Positions 46,410 through 59,200 of a DNA stretch of 64,000 bases are shown one piece after another. The stretch's first letter is position 1, and each line of letters opens with the position of its first letter. This stretch comes from Arabidopsis thaliana. Lineage: Eukaryota; Streptophyta; Magnoliopsida; Brassicales; Brassicaceae. A model generated the notes under the pieces. It did no database searches, was not told where the DNA came from, and saw only the letters and a list, made by a program, of their open reading frames with translations. The translations under genes were made by a program, and so were the position numbers. The stretch is from contig NC_003074.8 of the NCBI RefSeq assembly GCF_000001735.4, positions 15,321,261 through 15,385,260 on the forward strand, in the 5' to 3' direction.

Positions 46410-48514
46410 ATGGCTGAGGTAAACGGAGATTTCCCCGTTCCTAGTTTCGCCGACGGGACCGGTTCTGTTTCCGCCGGACTTGACTTGCTCGTTGAGAGAT
46501 CGATTCACGAAGCTAGGTATGTATCACTAGTAACTGGAATCAATTTGAATCGTTAATTCTCATTTCTCTTTATCTGTCTTTGTGTTTGAAGTTTTTTCTT
46601 AGCCTATAGTTCTGTGATTTGTTAGTTCTTAGTACACTATAGGAGCGTGAGCAATTGACGAGACTTGGATCTATATGAATTGTTAAATTAGCAGATCAAT
46701 TTGGGAAACTCAAGAGGTTTAATTTCAAACTCTTGTTTCAAGGTCCACAGAGCCAGATGCTTCAACTCAACTTACTATTATCTTTGGTGGGAGTTGTAGA
46801 GTCTTCAATGGTGTCCCTGCACAAAAGGTTTGGTCCATCTAGCTTTGAGTACATACATTCTGATTTTGTTTATGTTGGTTGCATCAGAGTTTCTAATTGT
46901 ATTGGTGATCAATGCTTAATAGGTTCAAGAAATCATTCGCATCGCTTTTGCTGGTAAACAGACGAAGAATGTGACCGGTATCAATCCAGCACTGAACAGA
47001 GCTCTTTCTTTCTCAACTGTAGCTGGTAAGCAATTGCTTCATTCGGTTACTGTAAGCATTATCTACGGAGTTACGGACTATTAATCCCTGTTTGTCTCAG
47101 ATCTTCCAATTGCTAGGAGACGTTCGCTTCAAAGATTTCTCGAGAAGAGACGGGACAGGTAGTTAGATATTCAGTGTTTGCTTTATTAACATATTGATAG
47201 TTCTGGAAGTGTTAGTGTGTATGAATCTGATTTGTTAGTATGTATTAGTTTGTGACGTCAAATATTGTTCTTGCATTTAGGAATTTTCATGTGTAGGTAG
47301 GTTGTTGAAGCTTAAGCAAATGAAGAGACTGGATCTATGTGAATGTTAATTTGTATACATTGACTGGTTTCGGAAACTGAGATAGTCTTTTAGTTTTTTT
47401 TCTTACAAGTGTTTAAGCTTTTATTCTCATGTATTATTCTACTTCTATATCATATTTGGCTGACTTATGGCCACCAGATAATTGTGTATTTCTTAGTGAT
47501 CATGCCTCACAAATACATTAGATGTTGTTGCCCATTCTTTAGTATCGGTTTTATGAGCTTGAATTTGAACTAGGCTTGTGTGTTTGATTTTGGTACCGTT
47601 GAATGCAAAAATAGCCTTCTATCTACTGTTAGATGACATCATCAGATGATTTAAATTTAGTAGGTTGTTTGAACTGATGTATTGATGGGACTGAGGTTAG
47701 TTGATAGCCTAAGCGGCTGTAATATTGTAGTGGAATCACTATTTTGTTCTTCTCCCTTTTGCATCAATAGGGTCTTAAAATTTGGGTGGATTATTATTAT
47801 CTTCCATCATTCATAACTAGCTCTTGTTTCTTCTATTGAAGGTCCACGAAGCCAGATGGTTCAATGATCCTTCCAAGTCAACTAACCATTATTTTTGGTG
47901 GGAGTTTTAGCGTATTTGATGGTATTCCAGCTGAAAAGGTTTGGTCCATCCAAGTTTTGAGTACATTCGTATTTCGTTTTTGTTGGGAAGCAGTTGCATG
48001 AGATTTCTTGTTCTCTTGGTGATCACACTTAATAGGTTCAAGAAATTCTGCATATCGCTGCTGCAGCTAAAGCCACTGAGACAATTAATTTGACCAGTAT
48101 AAATCCAGCATTAAAGAGAGCTATTTCATTCTCAAACGCATCAACAGTAGCTTGCGTATCGACAGCAGGTAAGGACTTGCTACATTGGATTACCGTAAAC
48201 GTTATATAGTCCGAGTATGGAAAACCCCATGAGCTTTATGTAAGATGCATGTTTATCTCAGATGTGCCAATTGCTAGGAGACGTTCACTTCAAAGATTTT
48301 TTGAGAAAAGACGGCATCGGTAGGCATATCTGCAGTGCTTGTTTTATAAACATATACTCTCATCTTTCTCCATCACTCACCTATGAGTTTGACCATTAGA
48401 TTTCATCTAATAGTAACTTGGACCCTCTTTATTTTCAGATTTGTCCACACGAAGCCTTACTCTGCTACGACTTCGGAAGCAGACAAAAATGAAACCAGCC
48501 CCATTGTGACATGA
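46410..48514 (+). CDS. JAZ11: JAZ11/TIFY3A, jasmonate ZIM-domain repressor
   Basis: Eight exons join in phase: 46410-46516, 46743-46827, 46923-47025, 47101-47158, 47842-47938, 48036-48168, 48262-48319 and 48439-48514. They give 717 nt and 238 residues, the length I recall for Arabidopsis JAZ11. The start MAEVNGDFPVPSFADG is followed by two modules. Each has a ZIM/TIFY block (TQLTIIFGGSCRVF, about 44-57; SQLTIIFGGSFSVF, about 106-119) and a Jas-like segment (LPIARRRSLQRFLEKRR; VPIARRRSLQRFFEKRR). JAZ proteins bind MYC2-type factors and, with COI1, form the jasmonate co-receptor; hormone causes their degradation in the nucleus. TIFY appears as TIIFGG, as in JAZ11/12. The gene appears intact although surrounded by transposons. 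Confidence 0.96.
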
Positions 48515-49455
48515 GCTCCAAGACTGTAAGCTAACCTCAAACCTTACTTTCGAAGCAACTCAGTATCACAGTTATCTTTGACAAGATTAACACAGCTCAT
48601 ATATAAGCCTTCCGTTGTTGTACGATAATCATCTGCCTATGTTTCTTAGACAAAACACAAAATTGTTTTCCATGTTTGTGATTTGATGTGTTTATCATCT
48701 CGCACCTCCTCTTTGAGGAAGATGATTTCTTTTTCTTCACAATGTATGTTGATGCTGTATGATAAGGTCTCAGAGCTATATAAGAACACAAGAGTACTCA
48801 AAAATGACCATGAAAGACTTAGTGTCCTTATAAGCAAATCACGACCAAGAAACATACAGAGAAATCATCAAATACTAACCGGAGAGATTAGTAGGGACCT
48901 CAGATCAAAATTTTCAGGTCTGGTTAGGCATGTGATTATTACCAGAACCAAAATTTTCAAACCAAGCCAATCCAGTTTTTGGTCATTTCAATTTAGGGTC
49001 GGTCACTAAAAGTGAACAGGTCGGCATAATTTTTTAGTACATATATTTAACATGTGCCCAAGTTATGACAAACGATGAAACATAACATATTTATTATAAA
49101 TGATTTATACATCATAACTCATAAAAACATCAAAATTATGAAATATTTTGGTAGCGCTACCATAACCACTCAATCATCCGACTGAAATCATCAAAATAAA
49201 AAAATATTTTCTAACTTTTTTTATATTTACATAAATATATCTACAAAATGATCCCGTATAAACTTGTAATAAATTATATATGTGCATTTTTCAAGACCAA
49301 ATCTCTAAGATCAAAGACTAATGCTACCACATCATTCAACGAAACAATGCAAATAAATTTTGGGATAACTTTAACTTTGATCATCTTTTAAAGTATTTAA
49401 GGATTTTACATACAAATTTGTAATTTAAAGGGTTCACAAACGGCAACAAAAAACA
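48515..49455. other. 3' flank of JAZ11 and AT-rich spacer
   Basis: 48515 to about 48620 probably holds the JAZ11 3' untranslated region. The stretch 48890-49020 (CAGGTCTGGTTAGGCATG onward) looks like a repeat fragment but was not identified. No coding signal. Confidence 0.4.
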
Positions 49456-49460
49456 AAAAA

Positions 49461-50285
49461 AGGTTTACTAACGAATTTGTAATTTTAAGAAGATCAAAAT
49501 ATAAGAAATATAAATAATATCATAAATTTTAAAGGGTTATAATGCAAATGTTGAACTTTAGGAAACCAGCTGACCTCCTTTAATCGTCTTTGGATGTCTA
49601 TGCGGCGGACCCATAAATACTTTTTATGGGTCCATCAAATATAATTTAAAAATAATAAGTAATTAAAAACAACCAAAAACTAAAAAAAAAAAAACTCATC
49701 TCTTTAAGTTTACATATGAATTTGTAATTTTAAAAAGGAAAAAACAAAATAATTTTAAAGGTCTACAATACAAATATAGAATTTTAGAGGGGTCGTCTGA
49801 CCCCTTTTAATCTTTTTGGGTCTGTCGCGTGGGCAGACCCATAAATACTTTATATCAGATCAAAATATAACTTAAAATAATTAGTAATTTAAAAAAAAAA
49901 ACTAACAAGTTTTAAAAAATATTATTAGTTTAAAATATACCGCAAATTAGGTTCAATATTTATGGGTGAATCACATTAAAAGGCTAAAAGTATCAAAACA
50001 CAAAGTAGAAGAAAATATATAATAAAACTTAAAAGGTTTACATCAAATTTGTAATTTTAAAAGGGTCAAAACATATGAAATATAAATAATATCATAAATT
50101 TTAAAGGGCTATAACACAAATGTAGATTTTTAGTTGGGTCAGCTGGCCTTCTTTAATCTTTGCTCTTTGGATCTGCCTATGCGGCGGACCCATAAATACT
50201 TTTTACTAGGTCAAAATATAATTTAAATAATTAATAGTTTAAAAAGATTAAAAAACTAAAAAAAATATTCATTTGCTTATTATAT
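49461..50285. repeat. Triplicated unit with internal palindromes
   Basis: Three imperfect units start near 49461, 49705 and 50035. Each has GAATTTGTAATTTTAA or a close variant, an AAATTTTAAAGG block, a GTCNNCTGACC-like palindrome, TTTAATC and GGACCCATAAATACTTTTTA or a close variant. In unit 1, GGACCCATAA and TTATGGGTCC form a 10-bp inverted repeat at 49608-49634. Confidence 0.8.
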
Positions 50286-50589
50286 ACCATAGAGAATGAT
50301 TCCCAATTTTTTTTTTGTCGGCAATGATTCCCAATTTTAAATACAGAGAATGATATAATCATAATTTATTTATTTAAATATTCATACATTGACAATAACT
50401 GAGTACATCCATGATTCTTTATTTTTGAATCATAATGTCCTTTCTTCGATTATTATTCGCTTACAAACAACACTCTTATAAAATATTTTCATAGAGGAAT
50501 TAAGCACGATCATTGCTCGGAAAGTTTTGTATACTAGTTTCATCACTACCGATATATAGATAATTCAAGATAAATAACATTCATATTTA
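50286..50589. other. AT-rich spacer
   Basis: Nothing recognisable between the triplicated repeat and the hAT-type MITE. Confidence 0.4.
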
Positions 50590-50854
50590 GGGGTGTCAAA
50601 GTGGGTCAAGATTTATGGATCAACTCAACTCAACGCAACTTTTGAACCCTAATGAGTTGAAATTTTTGACTCAAATGAGTTGATGGGTCAAATGAGTTAT
50701 TGGGTCAATTGGTTTGATGAATAAAATGAGTTGGGTTGTAATGATTAATGGTTTCAATGGTTTACCCAATTAACCCATTAACCCATAACTCATTTAACCC
50801 TAAACTCATTTGATTATGAGTTGAGTTGAGTTGGGTAACCCATTTTGACACCCC
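50590..50854. mobile_element. Palindromic hAT-type MITE
   Basis: The 265-bp segment starts GGGGTGTCAAAGTGGGT and ends ACCCATTTTGACACCCC, inverted repeats of 17 bp with one mismatch. The interior repeats GAGTTG, CAACTC and TTAACCC words so that most of it could fold back on itself. GGGGTGTCAAA-type ends are common in plant hAT MITEs. A clean 8-bp TSD is not visible. Confidence 0.65.
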
Positions 50855-51273
50855 ATATAACCAAAAGAATAAAAAAAAAAGATAAGTTGGAGAGTAGACA
50901 GTTTTTGCTAAAATAATTTGAAAAGTAGACATTTTTTTTTAGAGATAGGAGGCATATGTAGTTTTATCTCTCCTCTCTAATAGAACTCCCTCTCAAATAC
51001 AACTTTTAGTAAAGTACTATTTTACCCTTCTGTTGTTTTGATGAAATAAAATGGACCTCATTAAAAGCAGCCCAATATCATCTTCAATTTCGAATTGTTC
51101 ATGGGCTTGACATCAACTAAACCCCATATTTTCTTAAGTCATTAGAACCAAACACACTCATAAACCCTCGTCGTCGACATCTTCATCTGTACGGTAAAGA
51201 CCTCGTCGTTGTCAAAAAAGGATAAACCCTCGTCGTTGCCAAAATCATAGAGACATTGTCAATTTCATACCAG
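50855..51273. other. Upstream region of MULE A gene
   Basis: Probably the 5' noncoding part of MULE A (promoter and leader before ATG 51274). A clear terminal inverted repeat was not found. Confidence 0.4.
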
Positions 51274-51459
51274 ATGGAAGGTATGTTTATCATAAAACGC
51301 TTTAAAGTTTTTGAATTTTTGCTGTCAGCCAACTAATAACTTTGACTCTGTTTTCGTTTTTTTTCAGGGGACGAATCATGCGTCTCCATGGTCGGCCGCT
51401 GGATTTGCTACTCGAATGGTTGGTGGGACTTCAAAATTGATAAAACTAGGCCAGGAAAG

Positions 51460-54400
51460 GGGAAAATGCTTAATTATTTCCTAAAATATCCAAAATGCGC
51501 AGATTAATTCCCCAATTACCTCAGACGCATAATAAACTCCCAATTATACTTTGACGTAGCAAAGTTAGACTTCATTATTGTCAACGTTAAATATTAAACA
51601 TGTCGTTAAATATGTCGATTCTCATCTTCTTCTTCTCCAAATCAAAAACCCTAAATTCCTAAAGCTTTATCTTTAAACTCGAAACAATCAACTGTAAATC
51701 TACTTTCCAAACTTATCTTCCCTAAATCAAACATCAAAACCTAATCCGATTGGCAAAACGAAAGTTTTAATTTTGCAAACTGAACCATGACAGGAAGAAG
51801 ACGAAAGCTTCCAATACGAAGGTATGCACAAAACGATAGGTGGAATCAAAATTGTTTCTAATATTAAATCCATTGATGTTTCTTTTACTTGTGGTTTCTG
51901 ATTTTATTGTAGTTCAATACCCGTTCCTTATTTTGCTTTTATCAATTAGTTTACGGTGTTCATGTTATTAGTTTCTATGGTTGTTCGGCTATGATGTAGA
52001 TATTTTTATTTTTATAGGACACTAAATGAAGAAACAGTTGAATCTGATGGTGAACGAAGGGTGCATGAAGAAGAGATAGAATCTGATGCTAATGTAGGTG
52101 TGGAGGAAGATTTTTGTGAAGTGATTGTCGAAGATATGGGTGGATATAAAGAGACAGAACCTGATTTGGCTGAGTTTGAGGTAGCGGATAATCACTATGT
52201 TGATGTAGAGATCTGTGAAAACTTAGAAGACCATTTTGGAGACATTGCATGTGGAGATGAAAATGGTGATTCTAATGATAATGGGGATGATATTCGGGAT
52301 GATGAAAATATTCCAGATCCATTATCAGATTCTGATATAGAGGAGAGCAGACCATTCACTTATGGATTAGGTCCTAAAGAACTTTTAGGATTAGGGAAGA
52401 CATTCAATAATGCAGATGAATTCAAGTATGCACTTCTCAGGTATTCTCTAAAAACGAAATATGATATCAAGATGTACAAATCATCATCTAACAGGCTTGG
52501 TTCAAAGTGCACACATTGGATAGAAGAAAAGTGCCCATGGAGAGTTTACTGCTCTTTTGAAAAAGGTAGAAACAAGCTGATGGTAAAGGTTTTCATAAAC
52601 GAGCATATTTGTGTAAGATCAGGTTATATTAGGCTTTTGAAGAGTGGAGCTATTGCACAACTGTTTGAGGAAAGAGTTAGAGTTAATCCCAAAATCAAAT
52701 CACAAGAGATGGTAGACGAAATCAAGAGGGAGTACAATATGATTGTTAGTGTCCATCAGTGTAGGAGAGCAAAGATGTTGCTTGCAGAGAAAAGAAAAGC
52801 TAGTCATGAAACTCATTTTGCAAGAATATGGGATTATCAAGGAGAGATACTTAATAAAAATAAAGGTTCAACTATGGAGATTGAGACAATTCCCGGGCAG
52901 TACCCGGAAGCAAGCAAAGATTCTACCGTCTCTACGTTTGTTTTGAAGCTTTGAAAAACTCGTGGAGGAAATCATGTAGACCTATTATTGGATTAGATAC
53001 TGCGTTTATGAAATGGGATATCAAAGGCCAAATGTTAGCTGCGGTTGGTAGAGATGGGGATAACAGAATCTTTCCTATTGCTTGGGCAGTAGTTGAGGTA
53101 GAGGATAATCCTAATTGGTTGTGGTTTGTGCAACTTCTCAAAAAAGATTTGGGACTTGAAGATGGAGCAGACATTACCATCATCTCAGATAAACACATGG
53201 TGCGTCTTAATATAATAATTTCCATGTTTGTTTCTTATTATAGTTTTTTATGTTGTTTGTTTTTATGTGACAGGGTTTGCTAAACGCAGTTCATATCGAG
53301 CTTCCGAAAGCTGAATATCGAATGTGTGCTAGACACATTTTGGATCGTTGGAAGAAGACGAATAAAGATATAGAACTTGAGCGTTTATTTTGGAGGATAG
53401 CACGAAGTTACACAATTGAAACCTTTACTGATAACTTAGAAGCATTGAAGAAATACAACAAAGGATCGTTTGATACACTATAACGTACATCACCGGAATC
53501 ATGGTCTCGAGCTTTCTTTAAACTTGGATCTTGTTGCAACGATAACCTAAACAACCTATCAGAATCTTTCAACAGAAACGTTAGAGAGTCAAGGGGGAAA
53601 CCTTTGCTTGACATGTTAACGAATGTTAGAAGGAAGTGCATGGAGAGGAATGCCAAGAGGACTATTTTAACCAACAGGTGGAAAAAAGGTTTACACCTAG
53701 AGCAGACAAAGAAATTGAGCTAAACCGGCAAAAAGCTAAGGATTGCAAAAGATACATGACCACAGGAAATTTACATGAAATAGACTTTCATGGTGATGGT
53801 TATAGTGTTGATATGGAACTGAAAACTTGTGGATGTGGCTATTGGCAATTGAATGGGATTCCTTGTATGCATGCTATGTGTGTCATCACAACAACATGGT
53901 TAGATCTCAACGACTATGTCTCTGATTATTACTTGACTTCGAGGTGGCGCGAACTGTATTCTAAGGGTATGAAACCAGTCCAAGGCATGAAGTTGTGGAC
54001 ACGGTTAGGCCGATTACCTGTGTTACCGCCATCAAGATTTAACCGTGGAAGACCACATGGTCATGCTAGGAGAAAAGCTCCTCATGAATCTTTTTTCTAA
54101 TCCGAACAAGTTAACACGCCTTGGTCGTGTGGGAACATGTACGAATTATAAACAAGAAGGACATAACAAGACAAGGTGTCCTAATCAAACGGCACCACCT
54201 CAAGCAAAACGACCACGAGGTCGTCCAAGAAAAGATCAGGTTCATTTTTCTTTATTTAAATTTGGTTTTACGTCATTTGGGGTTTGATTCAGCTGTTAAA
54301 TTCTGGTTTGGTTTTCAATTCCTTGTTTTTCTTGTTCCATTGTTTCAATTTAGGGAGAAGCATCACAAGCAAGAGCTTTTCAAGATGGATCATCTCAAGT

Positions 54401-55003
54401 AGGAGCTTCTCAAGATGGATCATCACAAGGAAGATTTGGTTTCTCTCTTTAATTCATTCGCTTTGCTCAAGACTGAAAAACATGTTTCAGAATTTGTTTT
54501 TTTTTTAACACGTTTCTGATTCCGGTTCCTTAGTTTCGATCATGTGTTTTTCAACTTTTTTTGTTCTCTTTGCTTTGTAATACCTTTTCTTTCACGTTTT
54601 ACACATCCACAAACTTCATTTTCAGAATTTAAACTCTACTTAGAATACAAAGTTTCAATTCAAACTTCACGAAAATTCAATCTGCAATTTTTAAAACACA
54701 ACAAACTAAGAAAGCATTAGTTTTAGAAACGATTACATGACAGTTATTCTCTTCACATTCTCACTGTTAGAATTCTCTGGGTATTTAATTTGGGGAAGAA
54801 AAGGAAAAGAAGACCATGAGAATCGATATAAACTAATTTTGGCTTTTAATTTTAACGACACACGTTTACTATTTAACGGTGATAACAATGAAGTCTAATT
54901 TTGGTAAGTCAAAATGAAATAGAGGGTTTATTATGTGTCTGAGGTAATTGGAGAATTAATCTGTGCATTTTGAATACTTTAGGAATTAATTAAGCATTTT
55001 CCC
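51460..55003 (+). mobile_element. MULE B, complete element inserted in MULE A
   Basis: The 3.5-kb element starts GGGAAAATGCTTAATTA, and the right end is its inverted match. TIRs of about 150 bp (51460-51609; 54856-55003) are roughly 85-88% identical by eye. The flanking duplication is GCCAGGAAAG (51450-51459 and 55004-55013), 9-10 bp as expected for Mutator. Removing the element and one duplicate copy gives back the MULE A exon frame, so it entered an intact exon. Confidence 0.93.
51787..54452 (+). pseudogene. MULE B MURA-type transposase
   Basis: Exon 1 is 51787-51821 (MTGRRRKLPIRR) and exon 2 starts 52018. An acidic region (to about 52350) is followed by a MuDR zinc-finger block (CTHWIEEKCPWRVYC, about 52510). 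The DDE domain has GLDTAFMKWDIKGQ (52990), FPIAWAVVE and IISDKHM (53190), then an intron to 53275. A SWIM finger CGCGYWQLNGIPCMHA lies near 53830-53880. A zinc knuckle CTNYKQEGHNKTRC (54137) and an AT-hook-like KRPRGRPRKDQ precede a last exon (54355-54452) with a repeated QDGSSQ. Lesions: frame change near 52900, TAA at 53481, frame change at an A run near 53685. These few lesions suggest recent inactivation. Confidence 0.88.
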
Positions 55004-55841
55004 GCCAGGAAAGTGTATTAACTGCGGAAAAATTGACACTTTCAAAGCCCTTGAAGAAGTTATCCGGCAAAGATTCTCGATGGTTATTAACAACGTGTTT
55101 GTTGAGATGTCATACTGGGCTGATGACGTTTTGGTGAGGCTCAATGGTCAGGAAACACCTCCGACGGAAATCAAAGATGATTGGTCTTTCAGAATGTTCA
55201 AATCTCTTCTAAGGTCTGACAGTTCTGTGAATCTTTTTGTCACCTTTAAAAGAATGGTAGACGATAAGCTTGAGTTCCTAGATCCCCTTGAAATTGCTGT
55301 TCCGCCTTACAACAGAGGCTTCCCACTGATACAAGGTGATAACACTGTGAAGGAGTTGCAACCCTTTATTGTTGGTGTTCCAGATAAAACGACCGTACAC
55401 CATGAAAATGAGTTTGACGTACACCAGCAACTTGAACATTCTCTTCGAAAACCAAATCCAGTTTCAGACAACAGTAGTCCAGCTGGAGATGTCCGAGACC
55501 TGGTCATTTGGGATGGTACTGTTGATAACTCACTAATAGCTCACATTGAAGAAATTGAAGCTCAGTTAAAAGATGTAAATCCACAAGAAGACGTTGTTGA
55601 TGAGGATATCGAAAGCAATGATGATTCTAATGAGTTCAGTGAAGAAGACGATGAGCCAGACTATCAATCTGGATCAAAAGAGGATGAAGATGATGACGTC
55701 TGGTCTGAGACAGTTTTAGACAAGAATGTGGCGTTGAACAATGATGATTTCACAGATCCCCCTCTAAGAAAGGTACAAAACTATACTGATCTTCTTCGTG
55801 AAATGGATGATTTTGTCTGCCATCCTCTTTTGGTAGACAAC

Positions 55842-56244
55842 TGTGAATAAGTGACCCAAATGCATATTATCCTTAAGTATAGGAAAGCCTCTATTCAAGT
55901 GAGAAGGTCTTCGGTTTTGGGTTAGTCAAACCTTAACACGTGAGAGCACACGTGCGAACGACTAAAGCTGAGAATCAGCTTTATAATCCAAGTCTCTGTT
56001 TTCTTCTGTTGTAGAGTTTGTTTTGTAACCCAAAGAGAGAGAGAGAGAGAAGAGAGAGATTCTTGTAATCAAGCAATATTATTTGTGGCTTAGTGGATTC
56101 CGGAGAGAGCCTCCGGCAAGACGTAGGGTTCCGTTGTGGAGCCTAAACTCGTAAAACTCTTGTGTCTTTTCTTTCTTTGAAATCAAACGAGAGTCGTGAG
56201 TGAAGTGAGCTAGATTGTTCTTCGATTCAAGTCAGAATCGTACA
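55842..56244 (+). repeat. Copia 5' LTR
   Basis: Begins TGTGAATAAG and ends GAATCGTACA. It contains a GA-rich run near 56036 and is the partner of 60545-60949. Confidence 0.95.
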
Positions 56245-56247
56245 AAT

Positions 56248-56259
56248 TGGTATCAGAGC
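56248..56259 (+). other. Copia primer-binding site
   Basis: TGGTATCAGAGC, three bases after the 5' LTR, complementary to the 3' end of initiator tRNA-Met as in most plant Copia elements. Confidence 0.9.
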
Positions 56260-56299
56260 TCCAGGTTCTCGCGATAGCTGATCATTGTTACAAGGATAA

Positions 56300-59200
56300 C
56301 GAATTCGAAGATCAAGATATCGGTGTTCGATGGAACTGGTGATTTCTCACTGTGGAAAACACGCATGTTCTCTCATCTTCGAATCCTTGGCTTGAAGGAT
56401 ACTCTGGTGGAACAAGCTCCGTTCCCACCACTGAAAGAGGAAGATGAATCAGATCCGGATAAGAATAAGAAACAAATCGAAGAAGAAACTGAGAGAATCG
56501 AATGATGTGAGAAAGCTATGGACATTATCTTATTCAATGTCGGTGATAAGGTACTGAGAAAGATTGATCACTGCAAGACTGCAGCAGAAGCATGGGCGTT
56601 GCTTGAACGATTATATATGGTAAAGACTTTACCGAATCGTGTGTATCTACAGCTCAAGGTTTACAATTACAGGATGCAGGAATCGAAAACACTAGATGAG
56701 AACATTGATGAGTTCTTGAAGATGATATCAGACCTAAGTAATCTGCAGATCTAAGTCCCCGATGAGGTACAAGCGATCTTGATTTTGAGCTCTCTTCCAG
56801 CCAAATATGAAACATTAAAAGAAACTTTGAAATATGGAAGAGAAGGTCTACAACTTGAAGAAGTGATAAGTGGAGCAAAATCCAAGGAATTAGAGTTTCA
56901 GGCAGAATCCAGTTCTAAGTCTACAGCAGAAGGTCTTTATGTTAAAGGAAATCAGAACAACAATTCAAAGTCAAGATCTCAAGATGGTAAGAAGGTATGT
57001 TGGATATGTGGGAAAGAAAGTCATTTCAAGAGACAATGTTACAAGTGGCTAGAGAAGAATAAGTCAGGTGGGAATACACAAGATACATGTGAGTCTGGAC
57101 TTGCAAAAGATGATGCTCAAGACTTGGTTGGTCTAGTAGCCTCAGAGGTAAACCTAAGTGAAAAACAGCTCGACCAGAATGAATGGATCATGGACACCGG
57201 TTGTTCTTTTCATATGACACCAAGAAGAGATATATTCATTGAGATTGAGGAGCTAACTTCAGGAAAAGTTAGAATGGCGAACAACTCGGTTTCAGAGGTA
57301 AAAGGAATTGGTAAAGTAAGATTCATCAACACAGATGGAACCACATTTGTGTTACATGATGTAAGATACATGCCTGGAATGTCTCGAAACCTCATCTCAA
57401 TGGGTACTTTAGAAGCAAAAGGGTGTGTGTTTAAAGGAAATGATGGTGTACTTGAAGTAATGCAGGGAAATACAGTGTTCATGAAAGGTCTACGGAGAGC
57501 TTCATTATACATCCTGCAAGGAGAAGCTAAAAGGTCAGAAGCCATGGTAGCTGAGTCAGAAGAGTCGGATATGGATTTAACTCATGTATGGCACAACAGA
57601 CTCGGTCATGTAGGACAGAAGGAAATAGATGAATTAGCCAAGAAAGAATGTTTTGGCAATGACAAAGTCTCAAGTCTGAAATTCTTTGAAGACTGTGTCT
57701 TCGGAAAAACACACAAAGTGAGCTTTGGGCAAGCTCAACATGTCACAAAGGAGACGTTAGACTATGTGCACTCAGATTTATGGGGATCACCAAATGTGCC
57801 TTTGAGTCTTGGTAAATGTCAGTACTTTCTCACCTTAACAGACGACTGGTCCAGGAAAGTTTCAATCTACTTCCTTAAAACCAAAGACGAAGCATTCGAT
57901 GCCTTTCTATTATGGAAAAAGATGGTAGAAGTTCAGAGTGAAAGAAAGGTGAAGAGGTTACGCACCGACAACGGTCTAGAGTTTTGCAATCATAAGTTTA
58001 ATGATTTTTGCAAACAAGAGGGAATGGTGAGACACAGGTCGTGTACTTACACACCACAACAAAACGGAATTGCTGAGAGGCTTAACAGAACTATCATGAA
58101 CAAGGTGAGAAGTATGTTGAGTGAGAGTGGTCTTGGTCAAAGGTTCTGGGCTGAAGCAGCTTCAATAGCAGTGTATCAGATCAACAGAACACCTTCTTCA
58201 GCAATTGACTTCCAGATTCCAGAAGAAAAGTGGACCTCAGGAACACCAGATTTGTCAGGACTCAGAAGATTTGGATGTCTAGTGTTCATCCATTCAGATA
58301 AAGGAAAATTGAATCCTAGAGCAAAAAGAGGTATCTTCACAGGTTATCCTGAGGGTGTGAAAGGATTCAGAGTGTGGCTTCTAGAAGACCAGAGATGCAC
58401 GATTAGCAGGAATGTTGTCTTCAGAGAAAGAGTGATGTATAAAGACATCATAGCACAAGAAAAATCAGGTATGTCCTCTAACCTGTTTGATTTGTCTACT
58501 GATGAGTCTGTTAGTAAAATTGCAGAAACAGGTAGAACGAAAAGGGACTTATCCCCAGGTGGAGCTATTGATCAAGGTGGAGAAAACACACCTAAACAGA
58601 ATACAAATGAGACAACACCAGAGGCAAGAACAAGGACTCCTGTTAATCGTCAAATAGCAATTCACAGAGCAAAAAGACAGATTGTCAGACCTGCCAGACT
58701 AGAAGACTACATCACAGATGAAGCTGAACTAGATCAAGTAGCTGGATATCCCTATATGGCCACTGAGGATGGAGAAAAGTCAGAACTAGGAAGCTTTCAG
58801 GAAGCTTTAGATGATGTTGATCAAGACAAGTGGATTAAAGCATCTGATGAGGAGATGGAATCTCTCATGAAAAACAAAACCTTGATACTGGTGGACAGAA
58901 ATAAAGAACAGAAACCTATTGGTTGTAAATGGGTGTTCAAGAGGAAAGCTGGGATAGCAGGAGTTGAGGGTCCCAGGTTTAAGGCAAGGCTTGTAGCAAA
59001 AGGTTATTCTAAGAAGGAAGGGATAGATTACCAAGAAATATTTTCCCCAGTAGTGAAACATGTCTCCATCAAATTTTTTCTAAGTATGGTAACCCATTTT
59101 GACATGGAGCTTCAGCAGATGGATGTAAAAACGGCGTTCCTTCATGAAACAATATACATGGATGAAACAATATACATGGAACAACCTGAGGGTTATATTG

